Counted from the stretch's first letter, positions 9,439-18,809 are shown. The stretch: DNA of 64,000 bases from Psychrobacter sp. P11F6 (GCF_001435295.1 NZ_CM003594.1:3306574-3370573), one strand, 5' to 3'. The notes: generated from the letters alone by a model not told the origin. Translations and numbers: made by a program.

Positions 9439-10074
9439 TCATTGAATGAGTATTTTTGTCACTCTTAAAAAAATCTCATCAGTTTCATCACTTGCTATAG
9501 AAGCAACAGCCGTCATACCCCAAAATAATTCACCAAATAGCTCAATAGCTATCAGTAGGTGTTCAGCTGATAAATTAATGCTTATGAATTTAGAAGGTAT
9601 ATGCAAGCCCTCATTATTTCGACTAAAATATAAAGCTTTTTCTCTAAGAGATGAGTATGTCCCTATTTCATAATTCGTGATTATTTCTTCAACTCTCTCT
9701 TTACCAATACTATGATGTAAACGCTCAGAAGAAAGAAATAAAGGGTCTATAGAGATCCTATGCTTTTTGCTATGATTAAATAAAGGATCCTTTGACCTTT
9801 TCACTATCTGTTTCGTTTCCAGCTCTCCTCTTGAGCGCATGTGACCAGAATGAACTTTAGCGATTTCTTCGAATACGGTAATAGATAAAAATAGCGAAGG
9901 TGCTGCACTGTCAGTCATTAATAAGGTATATGAAACTTTTATCAAATCAAAAATATGCATAATAGCAGCGTTATACTCATCTCTACCATGCAGTCCTGTA
10001 TAACCGTCAGAAACTGATAAAGATGCTTCGTATCCTATATGGTGACCCGTACTTTTCACTATGTGAATCTCCAT
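9439..10074 (-). CDS. AbiV-like HEPN abortive infection protein (probable)
   Basis: A 211-residue mostly helical protein. The stretch SLFLSITVFEEIAKVHSG (about 60-77), followed by RSKDPLFNHSKKH (93-105), resembles the HEPN-type core of the AbiV family, where an 'EE.AK' helix is followed by an H-K-rich segment. AbiV proteins stop phage growth, in Lactococcus by blocking translation. Family membership is judged by eye only. The gene is convergent with tnsE (43 nt apart) and stands alone, at the tns-proximal edge of the cargo. No clear ribosome site is seen. It could also be another HEPN-like toxin. Confidence 0.6.
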   Translation of the reverse strand: MEIHIVKSTGHHIGYEASLSVSDGYTGLHGRDEYNAAIMHIFDLIKVSYTLLMTDSAAPSLFLSITVFEEIAKVHSGHMRSRGELETKQIVKRSKDPLFNHSKKHRISIDPLFLSSERLHHSIGKERVEEIITNYEIGTYSSLREKALYFSRNNEGLHIPSKFISINLSAEHLLIAIELFGELFWGMTAVASIASDETDEIFLRVTKILIQ

Positions 10075-10154
10075 GACTTAGTATCAATTACAACTGCGAA
10101 GACCTTCAATAGCTTTCAGTATTTCGCTATATCAGACTAATAATAAGACCCTTC

Positions 10155-11207
10155 TCATTTTTCACTTTGAATATAGTCAAGATATTGCTTTCGCTTAAGA
10201 TATTCCAGGTTCATCATATACTGCCCCATATACTCAAAATCTGGGCGATGATCTTCTTTAACAGGTAACATGACTTTATCTCTTGAAATGCGCTTGTCGT
10301 TGATCTCTCTGTTAAAATTGTATTTATCAGACAACCTGTTAGTTAAAGTCGCTATAAAAAGGTAAATAAAGCGGTCAAACTGATCATTCTGCAAATGGGT
10401 CACATGATCACTTGCAACAAATTTGTATGGTTGATAAAAGCTTGCACCAACGCTTCCACTGTTTGCGACTGTTAAACAATTTGAGAATATACGAATGCCA
10501 TCTTCATTCCCAATGAAATCGTTAACACCGTTATTCAAGGAGGTTGAAGAGACATAAGGATGATGCCCTTCTATCTGATTGGCTTTAGTGAGACGCTTAC
10601 CACGCTGAACAATTTTAAAAATATCTTTTAAGAAAAACTCGTGCCATTCTTTATTTTCAAGCTTTACAATATTTTGGGGTTTTAGCTTTGCCAATTCTTT
10701 TCGGCAAAACTCAACATACTTAGCTTTTTTCCTATCAAGTAAGGTTTTTGTATAGTTTTCCATGAACTGCCAGTTTAACTCGCCTTGATTCAGCGATGGC
10801 AGCATAACCTTTTGACGGCTTAAGCGTTTTTCATTGAACTTGTAACCATATTGATATTTTCCCTTTTGCATTAAGATTGCACTTTTTAACGACAAGTAAT
10901 GGTATTTATTACCATCTACTTGCTTTAGCGACAATCGCTTAACATCATCAGAGAAAATGGCTGTATATGGATGGTAAAAGTTCTCAACAACACTGCCGTT
11001 GTAATTAACTCCCAAAACATTTGCGTCTTCAGAACGGTTTGTATCTGACACAAAATTTGTAATCCCATTATTTGAGTCAGTTGCCCCAATAAATGGTTTA
11101 AAACCTGATGACATATCTGCCTTGGTTAACCTGACACCAGATTTTATTACAGCAAAGTCCTCGATAAAAAACTCGTGCCATTCAACATCTTTAAGGCTTA
11201 ATGACAT
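10155..11207 (-). CDS. BcgI-like restriction-modification specificity subunit (S)
   Basis: A 350-residue specificity subunit made of two similar halves. Each begins with EWHEFF (residues 9-14 and about 187-192) followed by a G-x-R-L-T-K-A segment, the mark of two target-recognition domains. It would choose the bipartite DNA sequence for the partner nuclease-methylase. The length is close to BcgI subunit B (341 aa). It starts one base after the stop of the A subunit, with AAGGAGG about 6 nt upstream, so the two are one minus-strand operon. The recognition sequence cannot be read from the protein. Confidence 0.85.
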   Translation of the reverse strand: MSLSLKDVEWHEFFIEDFAVIKSGVRLTKADMSSGFKPFIGATDSNNGITNFVSDTNRSEDANVLGVNYNGSVVENFYHPYTAIFSDDVKRLSLKQVDGNKYHYLSLKSAILMQKGKYQYGYKFNEKRLSRQKVMLPSLNQGELNWQFMENYTKTLLDRKKAKYVEFCRKELAKLKPQNIVKLENKEWHEFFLKDIFKIVQRGKRLTKANQIEGHHPYVSSTSLNNGVNDFIGNEDGIRIFSNCLTVANSGSVGASFYQPYKFVASDHVTHLQNDQFDRFIYLFIATLTNRLSDKYNFNREINDKRISRDKVMLPVKEDHRPDFEYMGQYMMNLEYLKRKQYLDYIQSEK

Positions 11208-11208
11208 A

Positions 11209-13125
11209 TCAAGCCTCCTTCGAATCGTCAGATTTAAATAGATATTCTCGATTTTGCATAATCATAGAGAACTCAAATGTCAGATAATCGCCTATGGTTT
11301 TTTCAAAATCAGCATCAGTTGGGAGTTCATCATTGAAATAATAAAAGCTGTGAAGCCACTCATCGTCTGCTTCAATTGCTGTTTTTACACAGAATTTACT
11401 TTCCGCTTCTATTCGGTCAAACCAGACATCTAAAAGGTGTTGCTTCTTATCCTTAGCTTGCTCTGTTTCGATCAACCCAATATGAGGACTCACTTTAAAC
11501 CCGTCTTCTCTAAAATCAATAAACTTACACTCTTTGTCCTCTGGGTGCGGTTCACCAGCAGTAAAAATTGCGATACATGGAATAGTTCCCACACCATAGA
11601 ATGTATCCTTATTGAGTGAAATTACGCCCTCCAAAGTATGTTTCTTGAGAATATTCGCCTTTATTGAGTTTTCTTCTTTAGATTTTCCCGTTAAAGAAGA
11701 TTGTGGAATAATCACAATCGCACGACCGCCATCGACCAATGAGTTCAGTAAATGTTCTGTAAAAGCTATTTCATACAAATCTGGATTTTTCTTTGAGCCT
11801 TGTGAGTAAGGCGGATTCATCATTCCTACGGTAGCGCCCTTTAATTGTAGTTTATTAGGGTCTTCGTTTAGAAAGTTATGGTTAATTAAATTGCTTTTAC
11901 CATCACCTCTTAAGATCATATTGGTTGTAGCAATGGTGAACATGTAGGGTTGCAACTCAAAACCGTGCAATTGTTTTTGGCGGATATTTTTCTTAAGATT
12001 ATCGTTTTCTGTTTGTGCAAGCATGTAATGCATGGCAGCTATTAAAAATCCTGCCGTTCCTGCACAGGGATCGAGCACAGTATCATTCGGCTTAATATCA
12101 ACCAGATCACAGAATAGGTCGGTAATATGTTTGGGAGTTAACACGATTCCTAGCGTCTGCCCATCACCGCCAGAGTAAGACATAAACTCACCATAAAAGC
12201 GTCCTAAATAGTCTTCAGAAGAGCTTGTATATTTAATGCTTTTATAAATTTTTTCATGCAAAAATTCGGTGAAATGCTTAAGAGGGGTTTTATTAAGCGT
12301 ATTATTTATTTCATTTAGGATTTGTGTGTCTTTAATGATTGAGAACTGGCTAAGAATTTTATCTCTTTTAACATCAGGAGCAACCTTTGAACGCTTTAGG
12401 TTCTTTTCAATAGCACCGTATATTTTCTCGCCATCCGTGTCAATTTCATCTCCAGCTAAGAAAGTGACATCAAAACCGCCGAATTCCGCTTCTCTAAGAG
12501 CCAATAAAATACCTGAGACAATTAGCGGCTTGTCGATATCTTTTAGGTTTCCGTAATTTCTCAAATCTTCATGTAACTCTGAGGCATCACGTAATATCTC
12601 AGCTAGCTCCTTTTCTTGGTCAGTATCCTCTTGTAGCACTTCTCTTGTATAGTATTCAATAATATTTTTTTCATTGAATGAGATAAAAGATTCAACTTCT
12701 GGTAACTCACGGTAATATTCGGTTTCATCAATAAAATACGGACTGATTTTATGTTTCTTTTCATCTCCAGAGATACCAAAAGCGATGACCTTCTTGTAAG
12801 ACGTGTTTTGAGCTAAATGTTGACCGTAAAAGAGAGCTCCATTAACAGCAAAATCTTTAATATCCTTAACTGTCGTACTAATCAGACCTTTTGAGTCAAG
12901 CTTTACATGCTTAGAAACATCAGCCTTGTTCTCAAAAACAAGGATGAAATCTTTCACGACTCCAACAAACTCTGGAAAACCTACTTTCCCAGAACCACTT
13001 TTAGAGGCAGTTTTTAAGGCAAGATCGATTTCAAGAATAGTGCTACCTTGGGGTTCAAGTTCCATATCTGCTTCTTTCAATAAACTGTGAACCCATAAAT
13101 CTGTTTTTGCTTCTTTCTTTGCCAT
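11209..13125 (-). CDS. BcgI-like bifunctional nuclease-methyltransferase subunit (type IIB RM, A subunit)
   Basis: A 638-residue protein combining cleavage and N6-adenine methylation. The N-terminus has a PD-(D/E)xK-type site arranged P51-E52-x12-E65-N-K67. The methylase domain has SAM motif I DPCAGTAGF (352-360) and catalytic motif NPPY (437-440), as in HsdM. The size and the ExK motif fused to an HsdM-like domain match BcgI subunit A (637 aa) better than a plain type I HsdM, and no HsdR gene is present. Such enzymes cut on both sides of their site. The promoter must lie in the Res remnant to the right. Confidence 0.82.
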   Translation of the reverse strand: MAKKEAKTDLWVHSLLKEADMELEPQGSTILEIDLALKTASKSGSGKVGFPEFVGVVKDFILVFENKADVSKHVKLDSKGLISTTVKDIKDFAVNGALFYGQHLAQNTSYKKVIAFGISGDEKKHKISPYFIDETEYYRELPEVESFISFNEKNIIEYYTREVLQEDTDQEKELAEILRDASELHEDLRNYGNLKDIDKPLIVSGILLALREAEFGGFDVTFLAGDEIDTDGEKIYGAIEKNLKRSKVAPDVKRDKILSQFSIIKDTQILNEINNTLNKTPLKHFTEFLHEKIYKSIKYTSSSEDYLGRFYGEFMSYSGGDGQTLGIVLTPKHITDLFCDLVDIKPNDTVLDPCAGTAGFLIAAMHYMLAQTENDNLKKNIRQKQLHGFELQPYMFTIATTNMILRGDGKSNLINHNFLNEDPNKLQLKGATVGMMNPPYSQGSKKNPDLYEIAFTEHLLNSLVDGGRAIVIIPQSSLTGKSKEENSIKANILKKHTLEGVISLNKDTFYGVGTIPCIAIFTAGEPHPEDKECKFIDFREDGFKVSPHIGLIETEQAKDKKQHLLDVWFDRIEAESKFCVKTAIEADDEWLHSFYYFNDELPTDADFEKTIGDYLTFEFSMIMQNREYLFKSDDSKEA

Positions 13126-13151
13126 TTCTACGCACCAGTCCGTTTTAAGAA

Positions 13152-13521
13152 ATGAAGTATAGCATAAGCCTCAATACTGACTCTCGCTTAGAAATACAGA
13201 GTATCATGGAGCAAATTAAACACGTAACTGTATTAAGCAAAATCCCTAAAAACTCCATTAGAGTAGCAATATCAGATAGTGGCACGTATTCATCTGACTT
13301 TTCTTATGTCGTTGAAATTGATAAAAGCCAAACGCTCAATTTAATTATTGAAACCAAAGACACTGCATCGCCTGAGAGCAGAAAAAAACCGAAAAATTAA
13401 GCATGCTGAACGGTTCTTCAATCAGATGGAAGCAGACGGACTTAGCATGAGTTTTAGCACAAAGTTTCAAGATGACTTAATAAGGGATAATATTAAGCAA
13501 GCCTTGAATCAATTGACTTAA
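13152..13521 (+). pseudogene. Remnant of type III restriction endonuclease Res, C-terminal nuclease part
   Basis: The first 82 codons end in a nuclease-like segment: VLSKIPKNSIR, TYSSDFSYVVEI, LNLIIETKD (D...ExK). After about codon 75 the frame shifts: the next frame continues with KIKHAERFFNQMEADGL and ends at 13519-13521. This is the usual end of type III Res proteins, which are about 900-1000 residues long, so only about 120 codons survive, frameshifted. No Mod gene is nearby. It is probably a scar of an older cargo system, now serving as the upstream region of the BcgI-like operon. Confidence 0.72.
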
Positions 13522-13631
13522 CCGAGTATAAGTTTAAGTCAAATAGATAAAAATCTCGTTTTTTATCTTTATGAATATTTAAGTGTTATTCTATAAACTT
13601 GAGTCTACAGCATTTGATTAAAAGGATTTTT

Positions 13632-15044
13632 ATGACTGAATACGGAAATATCATTAAAGTAAGAGATGATTATAAACCAACTTATTTCAAAAAAAGTTCA
13701 GATGTTATAGAAGCTGAATCTACTATTAGCAAGAATAATCAAAAAGTTAAATTTATACCTGATCCACAGTCTGAAGCTCCTTGGCTCAACGGGTCTAAAG
13801 AATTCAATCATAAAGATTTGCGGTCTCGTATTGAACCTTGGCTTACTGCTTTATTTCAATCTGAACATCTTTCATTACTCGCTGGTGCAGGGATAACGCA
13901 TGCTATTCATTATATCGCTGTCAATGCCTCTGCTGCAGGTATGTCTAAACTAGACTTGGAAACTTATGGGGAAGAGATAGATGAGGCTGCTAAGAAATCT
14001 TCGGAAGCCTCAGGACGTGAAGAAGGTAATATTGAAGACCAGTTACGTGTGGCTAATGAGTTGCTTAGAGGTCTGGAGGTACTTAATGATGATAAGGCTT
14101 CAGCATTAAAGGAGGAACTTGAAAAAGGATTGCAGAAGTTTGCTGACTCTATACTTAAAAGTGAACAAGGTATCGCTACAGCTCAGGAGCATAATCGTGA
14201 GTTGGCATTTAATACTTTGGTTACTTTTCTAATGAGCTTTGCAAGTCGAACTGGAGTGCGAGATCGTTTAAATATATTCACTACAAATTATGACCGACTT
14301 CTTGAAACGGGTGCAGAAATTGCAGGTATCCATTTAATTGACCGATTTATAGGCAGTATTTCTCCTATATTTAGATCATCTAGATTAGATATAGATCTGC
14401 ATTATAATCCTCCTGGAATACGTGGTGAACCCAGATATCTAGAAGGAGTAGTGAGGTTTTCAAAACTACATGGTTCCATTGACTGGCTACAATATGGTAA
14501 TGATATTAGAAGATTAGGATTACCATTTGGAGCATCATCTGTAATGCCATATCTTGATGTAGCAGGATTTCCTGATATGACAGCTCATAAAATGATGATT
14601 TTTCCTAATGCAGCTAAAGATCAAGAAACAGCAAATTATCCATATGTTGAGTTATTCCGTGATTTAGCATCGGCTGTTTGTCGTCCAAATAGTACTTTGG
14701 TCACCTATGGTTATAGCTTTGGAGATGAACATATCAATCGTGTAATTAGAGATATGTTAACTATTCCGTCTACTCATCTTGTTATTATTTCCTTTGACGA
14801 TCCTTTGGGTCGAATCATGAAACTATATGATGAATGGGGTCGCCATTCACAAATTAGTTTGCTAATAGGTCCCGAACTGGCTGATATAAAAAATTTAACT
14901 CAGTATTATCTGCCAAAAGCAGCCATTGATAAAACTACTTCTCGCATGACAGAACTTCTTAAACAGCGGTTGCCAAATGTAAAAGAAGAAAAACCTTCAG
15001 ATGTTGAGTTAGATTCAATTGGTCCAGTTATGAGGAGTTCGTAA
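13632..15044 (+). CDS. SIR2-domain NADase of a SIR2-HerA defence pair
   Basis: A 470-residue protein with a SIR2 fold: GAGIT (85-89), TTNYD (217-221), LHGS with H280, and YGYSFGDEHI (359-368). In SIR2-HerA systems the SIR2 subunit forms a complex with the HerA ATPase and degrades NAD+ (and in some reports cuts DNA) on phage infection. A helical insert of about 80 residues (110-190) separates the first two motifs. ATG 13632 is preferred to TTG 13599 because AAAGGA lies 5 nt before it. The stop overlaps the herA start (TAATG), which indicates translational coupling. Confidence 0.85.
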   Translation: MTEYGNIIKVRDDYKPTYFKKSSDVIEAESTISKNNQKVKFIPDPQSEAPWLNGSKEFNHKDLRSRIEPWLTALFQSEHLSLLAGAGITHAIHYIAVNASAAGMSKLDLETYGEEIDEAAKKSSEASGREEGNIEDQLRVANELLRGLEVLNDDKASALKEELEKGLQKFADSILKSEQGIATAQEHNRELAFNTLVTFLMSFASRTGVRDRLNIFTTNYDRLLETGAEIAGIHLIDRFIGSISPIFRSSRLDIDLHYNPPGIRGEPRYLEGVVRFSKLHGSIDWLQYGNDIRRLGLPFGASSVMPYLDVAGFPDMTAHKMMIFPNAAKDQETANYPYVELFRDLASAVCRPNSTLVTYGYSFGDEHINRVIRDMLTIPSTHLVIISFDDPLGRIMKLYDEWGRHSQISLLIGPELADIKNLTQYYLPKAAIDKTTSRMTELLKQRLPNVKEEKPSDVELDSIGPVMRSS

Positions 15045-17170
15045 TGTCAATATCTCCAGTTGCTTACGCAGAGTCATTGAGAGTTGGTACTGTTGATTTT
15101 GTATCTCCAGATCAAATCAAGGTACTTATTGATATTGAAGCTCCCGATGGAACAGCTTTGAATACTGGTACGCCTCGCCCATTTCCAAGAGTTAACGGGT
15201 ATATGCTTATTCCAAGTGATTCAGGCTATCTTGTGGGTCAAGTAGAATGGATAACAATTGAACGATCACAATACCCGAAGAGACGAGGATTGCAGGATTT
15301 TGGTCTTATAGACTTACCTTATCCTTTAAGAAAAATGAGTTTAAACCCTTTAGGATGTTTGATTTTTGACGAAACAGATAGTTGTGGTAATGAACATTAT
15401 AAATTCGTACGTGGTGTAAAAGGTTATCCAAGTGTTGGTGTGCCTGTACTGCTGCCTACCAAAAGCCAGCTCAGAGACATCATTGAATCAGGAGCAAATA
15501 GACGAGTTTTGATAGGTACAAGCCCTTTAGCTAATGATGCGAAAGTAATGATTGATCCTGACAGATTGTTTGGTAGACATTTAGCGGTGTTAGGTAATAC
15601 AGGCAGTGGTAAGTCTTGTTCTGTAGCTGGTTTAATTCGTTGGTCACTTGATGCTGCTAAAAAGGCTAGAACTGACGATAATGAACCTAATGCAAGATTT
15701 ATTGTGTTAGATCCTAATGGTGAGTATGCAAAAACCTTTGAGGACTTAACCACAGCTAAGATTTTTAAAGTTGATGCTTCTACATCAGACTATACTGAAA
15801 GCAGCATAGAAGAAAGTGCGTCAGAGGCTTTAAAAGTACCATTGTGGTTCTGGAATAGTGCCGAATGGTGTGCATTTACTCAAGCAAGTGCAAAGACACA
15901 GCGTCCAACATTAATACAATCATTAAGAAACGTTCGAGAGGGCGTTTTCCAAGAAGGTTTAACCGCTAGTCAGGAGATGCGTAGGTATCTTCGCAACTTA
16001 ATGTCAATAATTAATATTGATAAAAATAAAGGTGCTCCTTATAGTGGTGGCGGTCCCGCAAAAGGCTTTAAGGATAAACTGATTCGTCTGGCTGAAACTA
16101 TAAGAGTTGATGAATCATTTAGTGGACAGGAGAAAATTGCCCAACAAAGACTTAAAAGTCATATTGATCAGCTAGTTTGTAGTCATCCAGGTGAGTGGCC
16201 GTCCATATTTACAATTGATGAGTTAGATTCTTTATTACGTATTCTAGCTGATACTCATAGTGTATTTGGGGGTCAATCTACTGACGTTTTACCAATCGAT
16301 GCAGACATTCCTAGAAAATTTGAAGGTGATCAGCTTCTTAGGAGTATTGAGGCAAATGCTGAACTTTTGAAAGTAACAGATCATGTTGAGACTCTACTGA
16401 TGAGAGTACGTTCAATTCTTTCAGATACTAGAATGAAGTCTATTTCAAGTGATACAAGTATAGAGTTACGTGAATGGCTAGCAAAGTATATCGGAGATAA
16501 CCAAGCCTCAAATGGTTCGGTGACAGTTATAGACTTATCTTTAGTACCCGCTGATATTATTCATGTTTTAACTGCTGTTATTGCTCGGATAACGTTAGAG
16601 TCTTTACAAAGATATCGTAAACTAAATAATGGAAAAACACTTCCCACGGTGTTAGTCATGGAAGAGGCTCATACATTTGTAAAACGTTATAAAGATGATA
16701 GTGAGTATCATGGCTCTGCTGAAATATGTTGCAAAGTATTTGAAAAGATAGCTCGTGAGGGACGAAAATTTGGTCTTGGCATGGTTTTGTCCTCACAACG
16801 TCCAAGTGAGTTATCTCCAACTGTATTATCTCAATGTAATAGTTTTCTCTTACACCGAATCAGTAATGAAAGAGATCAAGAGTTGGTACACAAGCTTGTT
16901 CCTGACAACTTAAGAGGTTTGTTGCGAGATTTACCAGGGTTGCCTTCAAGAAATGCGTTTTTACTAGGATGGGCTTCTGAGCTACCAGTTTTAGTTGAAA
17001 TGAATCATTTACCAGAAGGCCATCGCCCAAAATCAAATGATCCAGATTATTGGGACGTATGGACAGGTAAAAATTCTAAAGGTGAAGAGATACAAAGAGA
17101 TGTTGATTGGAAGCAAATTACCGATGATTGGCAGCAGTTAGTAAACAATGTTGAAAATGACGATAACTAG
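15044..17170 (+). CDS. herA: HerA-type ATPase/translocase of a SIR2-HerA defence pair
   Basis: A 708-residue HerA/FtsK-superfamily hexameric ATPase. The N-terminal beta-barrel (HAS) region covers about 1-140. Walker A GNTGSGKS is at 184-191, Walker B VLVMEE at 536-541, followed by the sensor region GMVLSSQRPSELSP. It is coupled to the SIR2 gene by a TAATG overlap. In the known pair, HerA assembles with SIR2 and controls its NADase activity. Housekeeping HerA of archaea pairs with NurA, which is absent here. The gene is followed by a convergent regulator 15 nt away. Confidence 0.87.
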   Translation: MSISPVAYAESLRVGTVDFVSPDQIKVLIDIEAPDGTALNTGTPRPFPRVNGYMLIPSDSGYLVGQVEWITIERSQYPKRRGLQDFGLIDLPYPLRKMSLNPLGCLIFDETDSCGNEHYKFVRGVKGYPSVGVPVLLPTKSQLRDIIESGANRRVLIGTSPLANDAKVMIDPDRLFGRHLAVLGNTGSGKSCSVAGLIRWSLDAAKKARTDDNEPNARFIVLDPNGEYAKTFEDLTTAKIFKVDASTSDYTESSIEESASEALKVPLWFWNSAEWCAFTQASAKTQRPTLIQSLRNVREGVFQEGLTASQEMRRYLRNLMSIINIDKNKGAPYSGGGPAKGFKDKLIRLAETIRVDESFSGQEKIAQQRLKSHIDQLVCSHPGEWPSIFTIDELDSLLRILADTHSVFGGQSTDVLPIDADIPRKFEGDQLLRSIEANAELLKVTDHVETLLMRVRSILSDTRMKSISSDTSIELREWLAKYIGDNQASNGSVTVIDLSLVPADIIHVLTAVIARITLESLQRYRKLNNGKTLPTVLVMEEAHTFVKRYKDDSEYHGSAEICCKVFEKIAREGRKFGLGMVLSSQRPSELSPTVLSQCNSFLLHRISNERDQELVHKLVPDNLRGLLRDLPGLPSRNAFLLGWASELPVLVEMNHLPEGHRPKSNDPDYWDVWTGKNSKGEEIQRDVDWKQITDDWQQLVNNVENDDN

Positions 17171-17185
17171 GATGATCTCGGACTA

Positions 17186-17395
17186 TTAAACTAGATCATT
17201 TATGTCAACTCCTAAAGCCTCACAGATCTCATAGGCCTTTTTGAGCGTGATGTTCTTCTCACCACGCTCAATATTTCCCATATAGCTTCTATCGATTCCT
17301 GCTAATTCAGCCAGTTTTTCCTGAGATATTCCTTTATTTCTTCGTACTTCACGAACACGCTTTCCAAAAGCTATGATGCGCTCATCTGTCGTCAT
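17186..17395 (-). CDS. Xre-family transcriptional regulator
   Basis: A 69-residue single-domain helix-turn-helix protein: VREVRRNKGISQEKLAELAG followed by DRSYMGNIERG, the standard Xre/Cro fold, like the small controller proteins of restriction systems. ATG 17395 is used; TTG 17422 would add nine residues. It is divergent from the zinc-ribbon gene, and the space between them carries a 15-bp palindrome overlapping a -10 element, its likely operator. It probably represses the neighbour, itself, or both. Confidence 0.9.
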   Translation of the reverse strand: MTTDERIIAFGKRVREVRRNKGISQEKLAELAGIDRSYMGNIERGEKNITLKKAYEICEALGVDINDLV

Positions 17396-17439
17396 CTCAT
17401 TAACCACTGCTAAAAATAGCAATACTCACAGTAGTCAAC

Positions 17440-17458
17440 TATAATATCCACGGGATAT
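17440..17458 (+). promoter_or_regulatory. -10 element overlapping a palindromic operator
   Basis: TATAAT at 17440-17445 is a perfect -10 box for the rightward gene; no good -35 is seen, as is common for activated or controller-driven promoters. It overlaps the palindrome ATATCC-ACG-GGATAT at 17444-17458. A repressor on this site would block the promoter. The link to the adjacent Xre protein is inferred from position. Confidence 0.6.
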
Positions 17459-17479
17459 AGTCGGTATTATGAGGTGAGT

Positions 17480-18763
17480 ATGAAAACAAAACTAGAGTAT
17501 CAGCCAGGTATTACAGAGCTTAATAAGCTTGTCTGTGAGAAGTACTGGTTACGTGAGAGCGATAAACGAAGTGGCTATATATATACTTGTAAAGAGATAG
17601 GTCAGGAGTTTGGCCTTAAACATCAAGACATACCCAGTATTGTTAAAGCAAATGCTCATCTTGTTGTACTAGACTGCCAATGCATAGAATGTAGTAAAAC
17701 TAAGGTTTGCTATACTCGTTCACAGCTGACTCAATTAAAACCTGATAGTTGGCGTTGTGACAGTTGTTGGAAAGTGCTTCAAGAAAGAAGAGAACAAGAG
17801 TATCTAGAGTATCGGCTTGAACAAAAGCGTTTAGAAGAAGAACGAAAACAAGCGGCTCTCCAGTATATTAATGATTACAGAGGTACTCAATTAACTGAGG
17901 TCCCGCCAATAACTGAGCTTAATGAAGTAGATAAGCTTTTACTTGCTACAACGATAGAAAGCTTAGGCGCAGAAAATCTAAAAACTACGATCTCTCTGCG
18001 CGATAATATATCACTATTTTTATCACCGTTCTTTGGATTAGATGAAAAAATACTTCACCATCTTTTCAAGCTAAATCTGCTTTTATTGGCTCCTGAAGAG
18101 AGCTATGAATATATTAGTGTTAATAAAGAGCAAGAATTAGAGATTGATTATTATCAGGCAACTTTTGAGTTTGCTTATGACACTAATGACCTGACTAAGA
18201 TAATAGTAGATGCTAAATCCAAAAAGAATACTAGTGCTTTAGTCAGCAATACTCAGTTTGAGATGTGGTGTCAGCAAATACAGCTAGGAGAGTGCCTAAG
18301 CTACTTGATTACTAGGGCAAAACTAAACAACTTGGCACCGCCTATTGGTGAAAAGCTCATTAGCTTACTTAGAGCTTGTTTAGCTGAATGTTCTGTATCT
18401 GTTATGCACTATATAATCTATAAAGCGGTTGAAAGTGCTGCTGCCTTCGTGCAAAAACCGAATATTACTAGAAAGCATGCATCAAACTCTATTTCAGGTA
18501 ATATCGAACGGGTTTTCAGTAAGATATCTAGTGGTAGTTGGTATCCTAACAAGTCTTATCGTGACGCTAGTCACCCCCAGTCTGCTATGGCAAAAGTATT
18601 TTTTGATTACGTGTTTGGAATAGAGGATTGTGGTTTTCATTACACTCTCGATGAGCTGTTTAACCCTTACAAACCGCAGCAGGCTATTGGACAAGTGGGT
18701 TATGCCACTCTAGGAAGCGCTCAAAGTACTAACTACTCAATCACAATCAATGATTTGAATTAG
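17480..18763 (+). CDS. Unrecognised zinc-ribbon protein under Xre control
   Basis: I do not recognise this 427-residue protein. An N-terminal region of about 60 residues (YTCKEIGQEFGL) may be a small helix-turn-helix. It is followed by a zinc ribbon, C68-x2-C71 ... C93-x2-C96 with C66 and C77 nearby, then a charged coiled coil (100-125, QERREQEYLEYRLEQKRLEE). The rest is mixed helical with no known motif. ATG 17480 has GAGGTGAG just upstream. It sits between SIR2-HerA and the SMC-type operon, divergent from an Xre regulator, and ends at a strong terminator. A role in defence is guilt by association; a regulatory or toxin role is equally open. Confidence 0.7.
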   Translation: MKTKLEYQPGITELNKLVCEKYWLRESDKRSGYIYTCKEIGQEFGLKHQDIPSIVKANAHLVVLDCQCIECSKTKVCYTRSQLTQLKPDSWRCDSCWKVLQERREQEYLEYRLEQKRLEEERKQAALQYINDYRGTQLTEVPPITELNEVDKLLLATTIESLGAENLKTTISLRDNISLFLSPFFGLDEKILHHLFKLNLLLLAPEESYEYISVNKEQELEIDYYQATFEFAYDTNDLTKIIVDAKSKKNTSALVSNTQFEMWCQQIQLGECLSYLITRAKLNNLAPPIGEKLISLLRACLAECSVSVMHYIIYKAVESAAAFVQKPNITRKHASNSISGNIERVFSKISSGSWYPNKSYRDASHPQSAMAKVFFDYVFGIEDCGFHYTLDELFNPYKPQQAIGQVGYATLGSAQSTNYSITINDLN

Positions 18764-18809
18764 TGTAAAACACAAAGAACCAAATCTAGTATAAGTTCCT
18801 CATACTAAG

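Noticed and set aside
13599-13631. TTG start adding 11 residues to the SIR2 protein
   Set aside because: ATG 13632 has a well-placed AAAGGA, and the extra residues have no counterpart in the fold.
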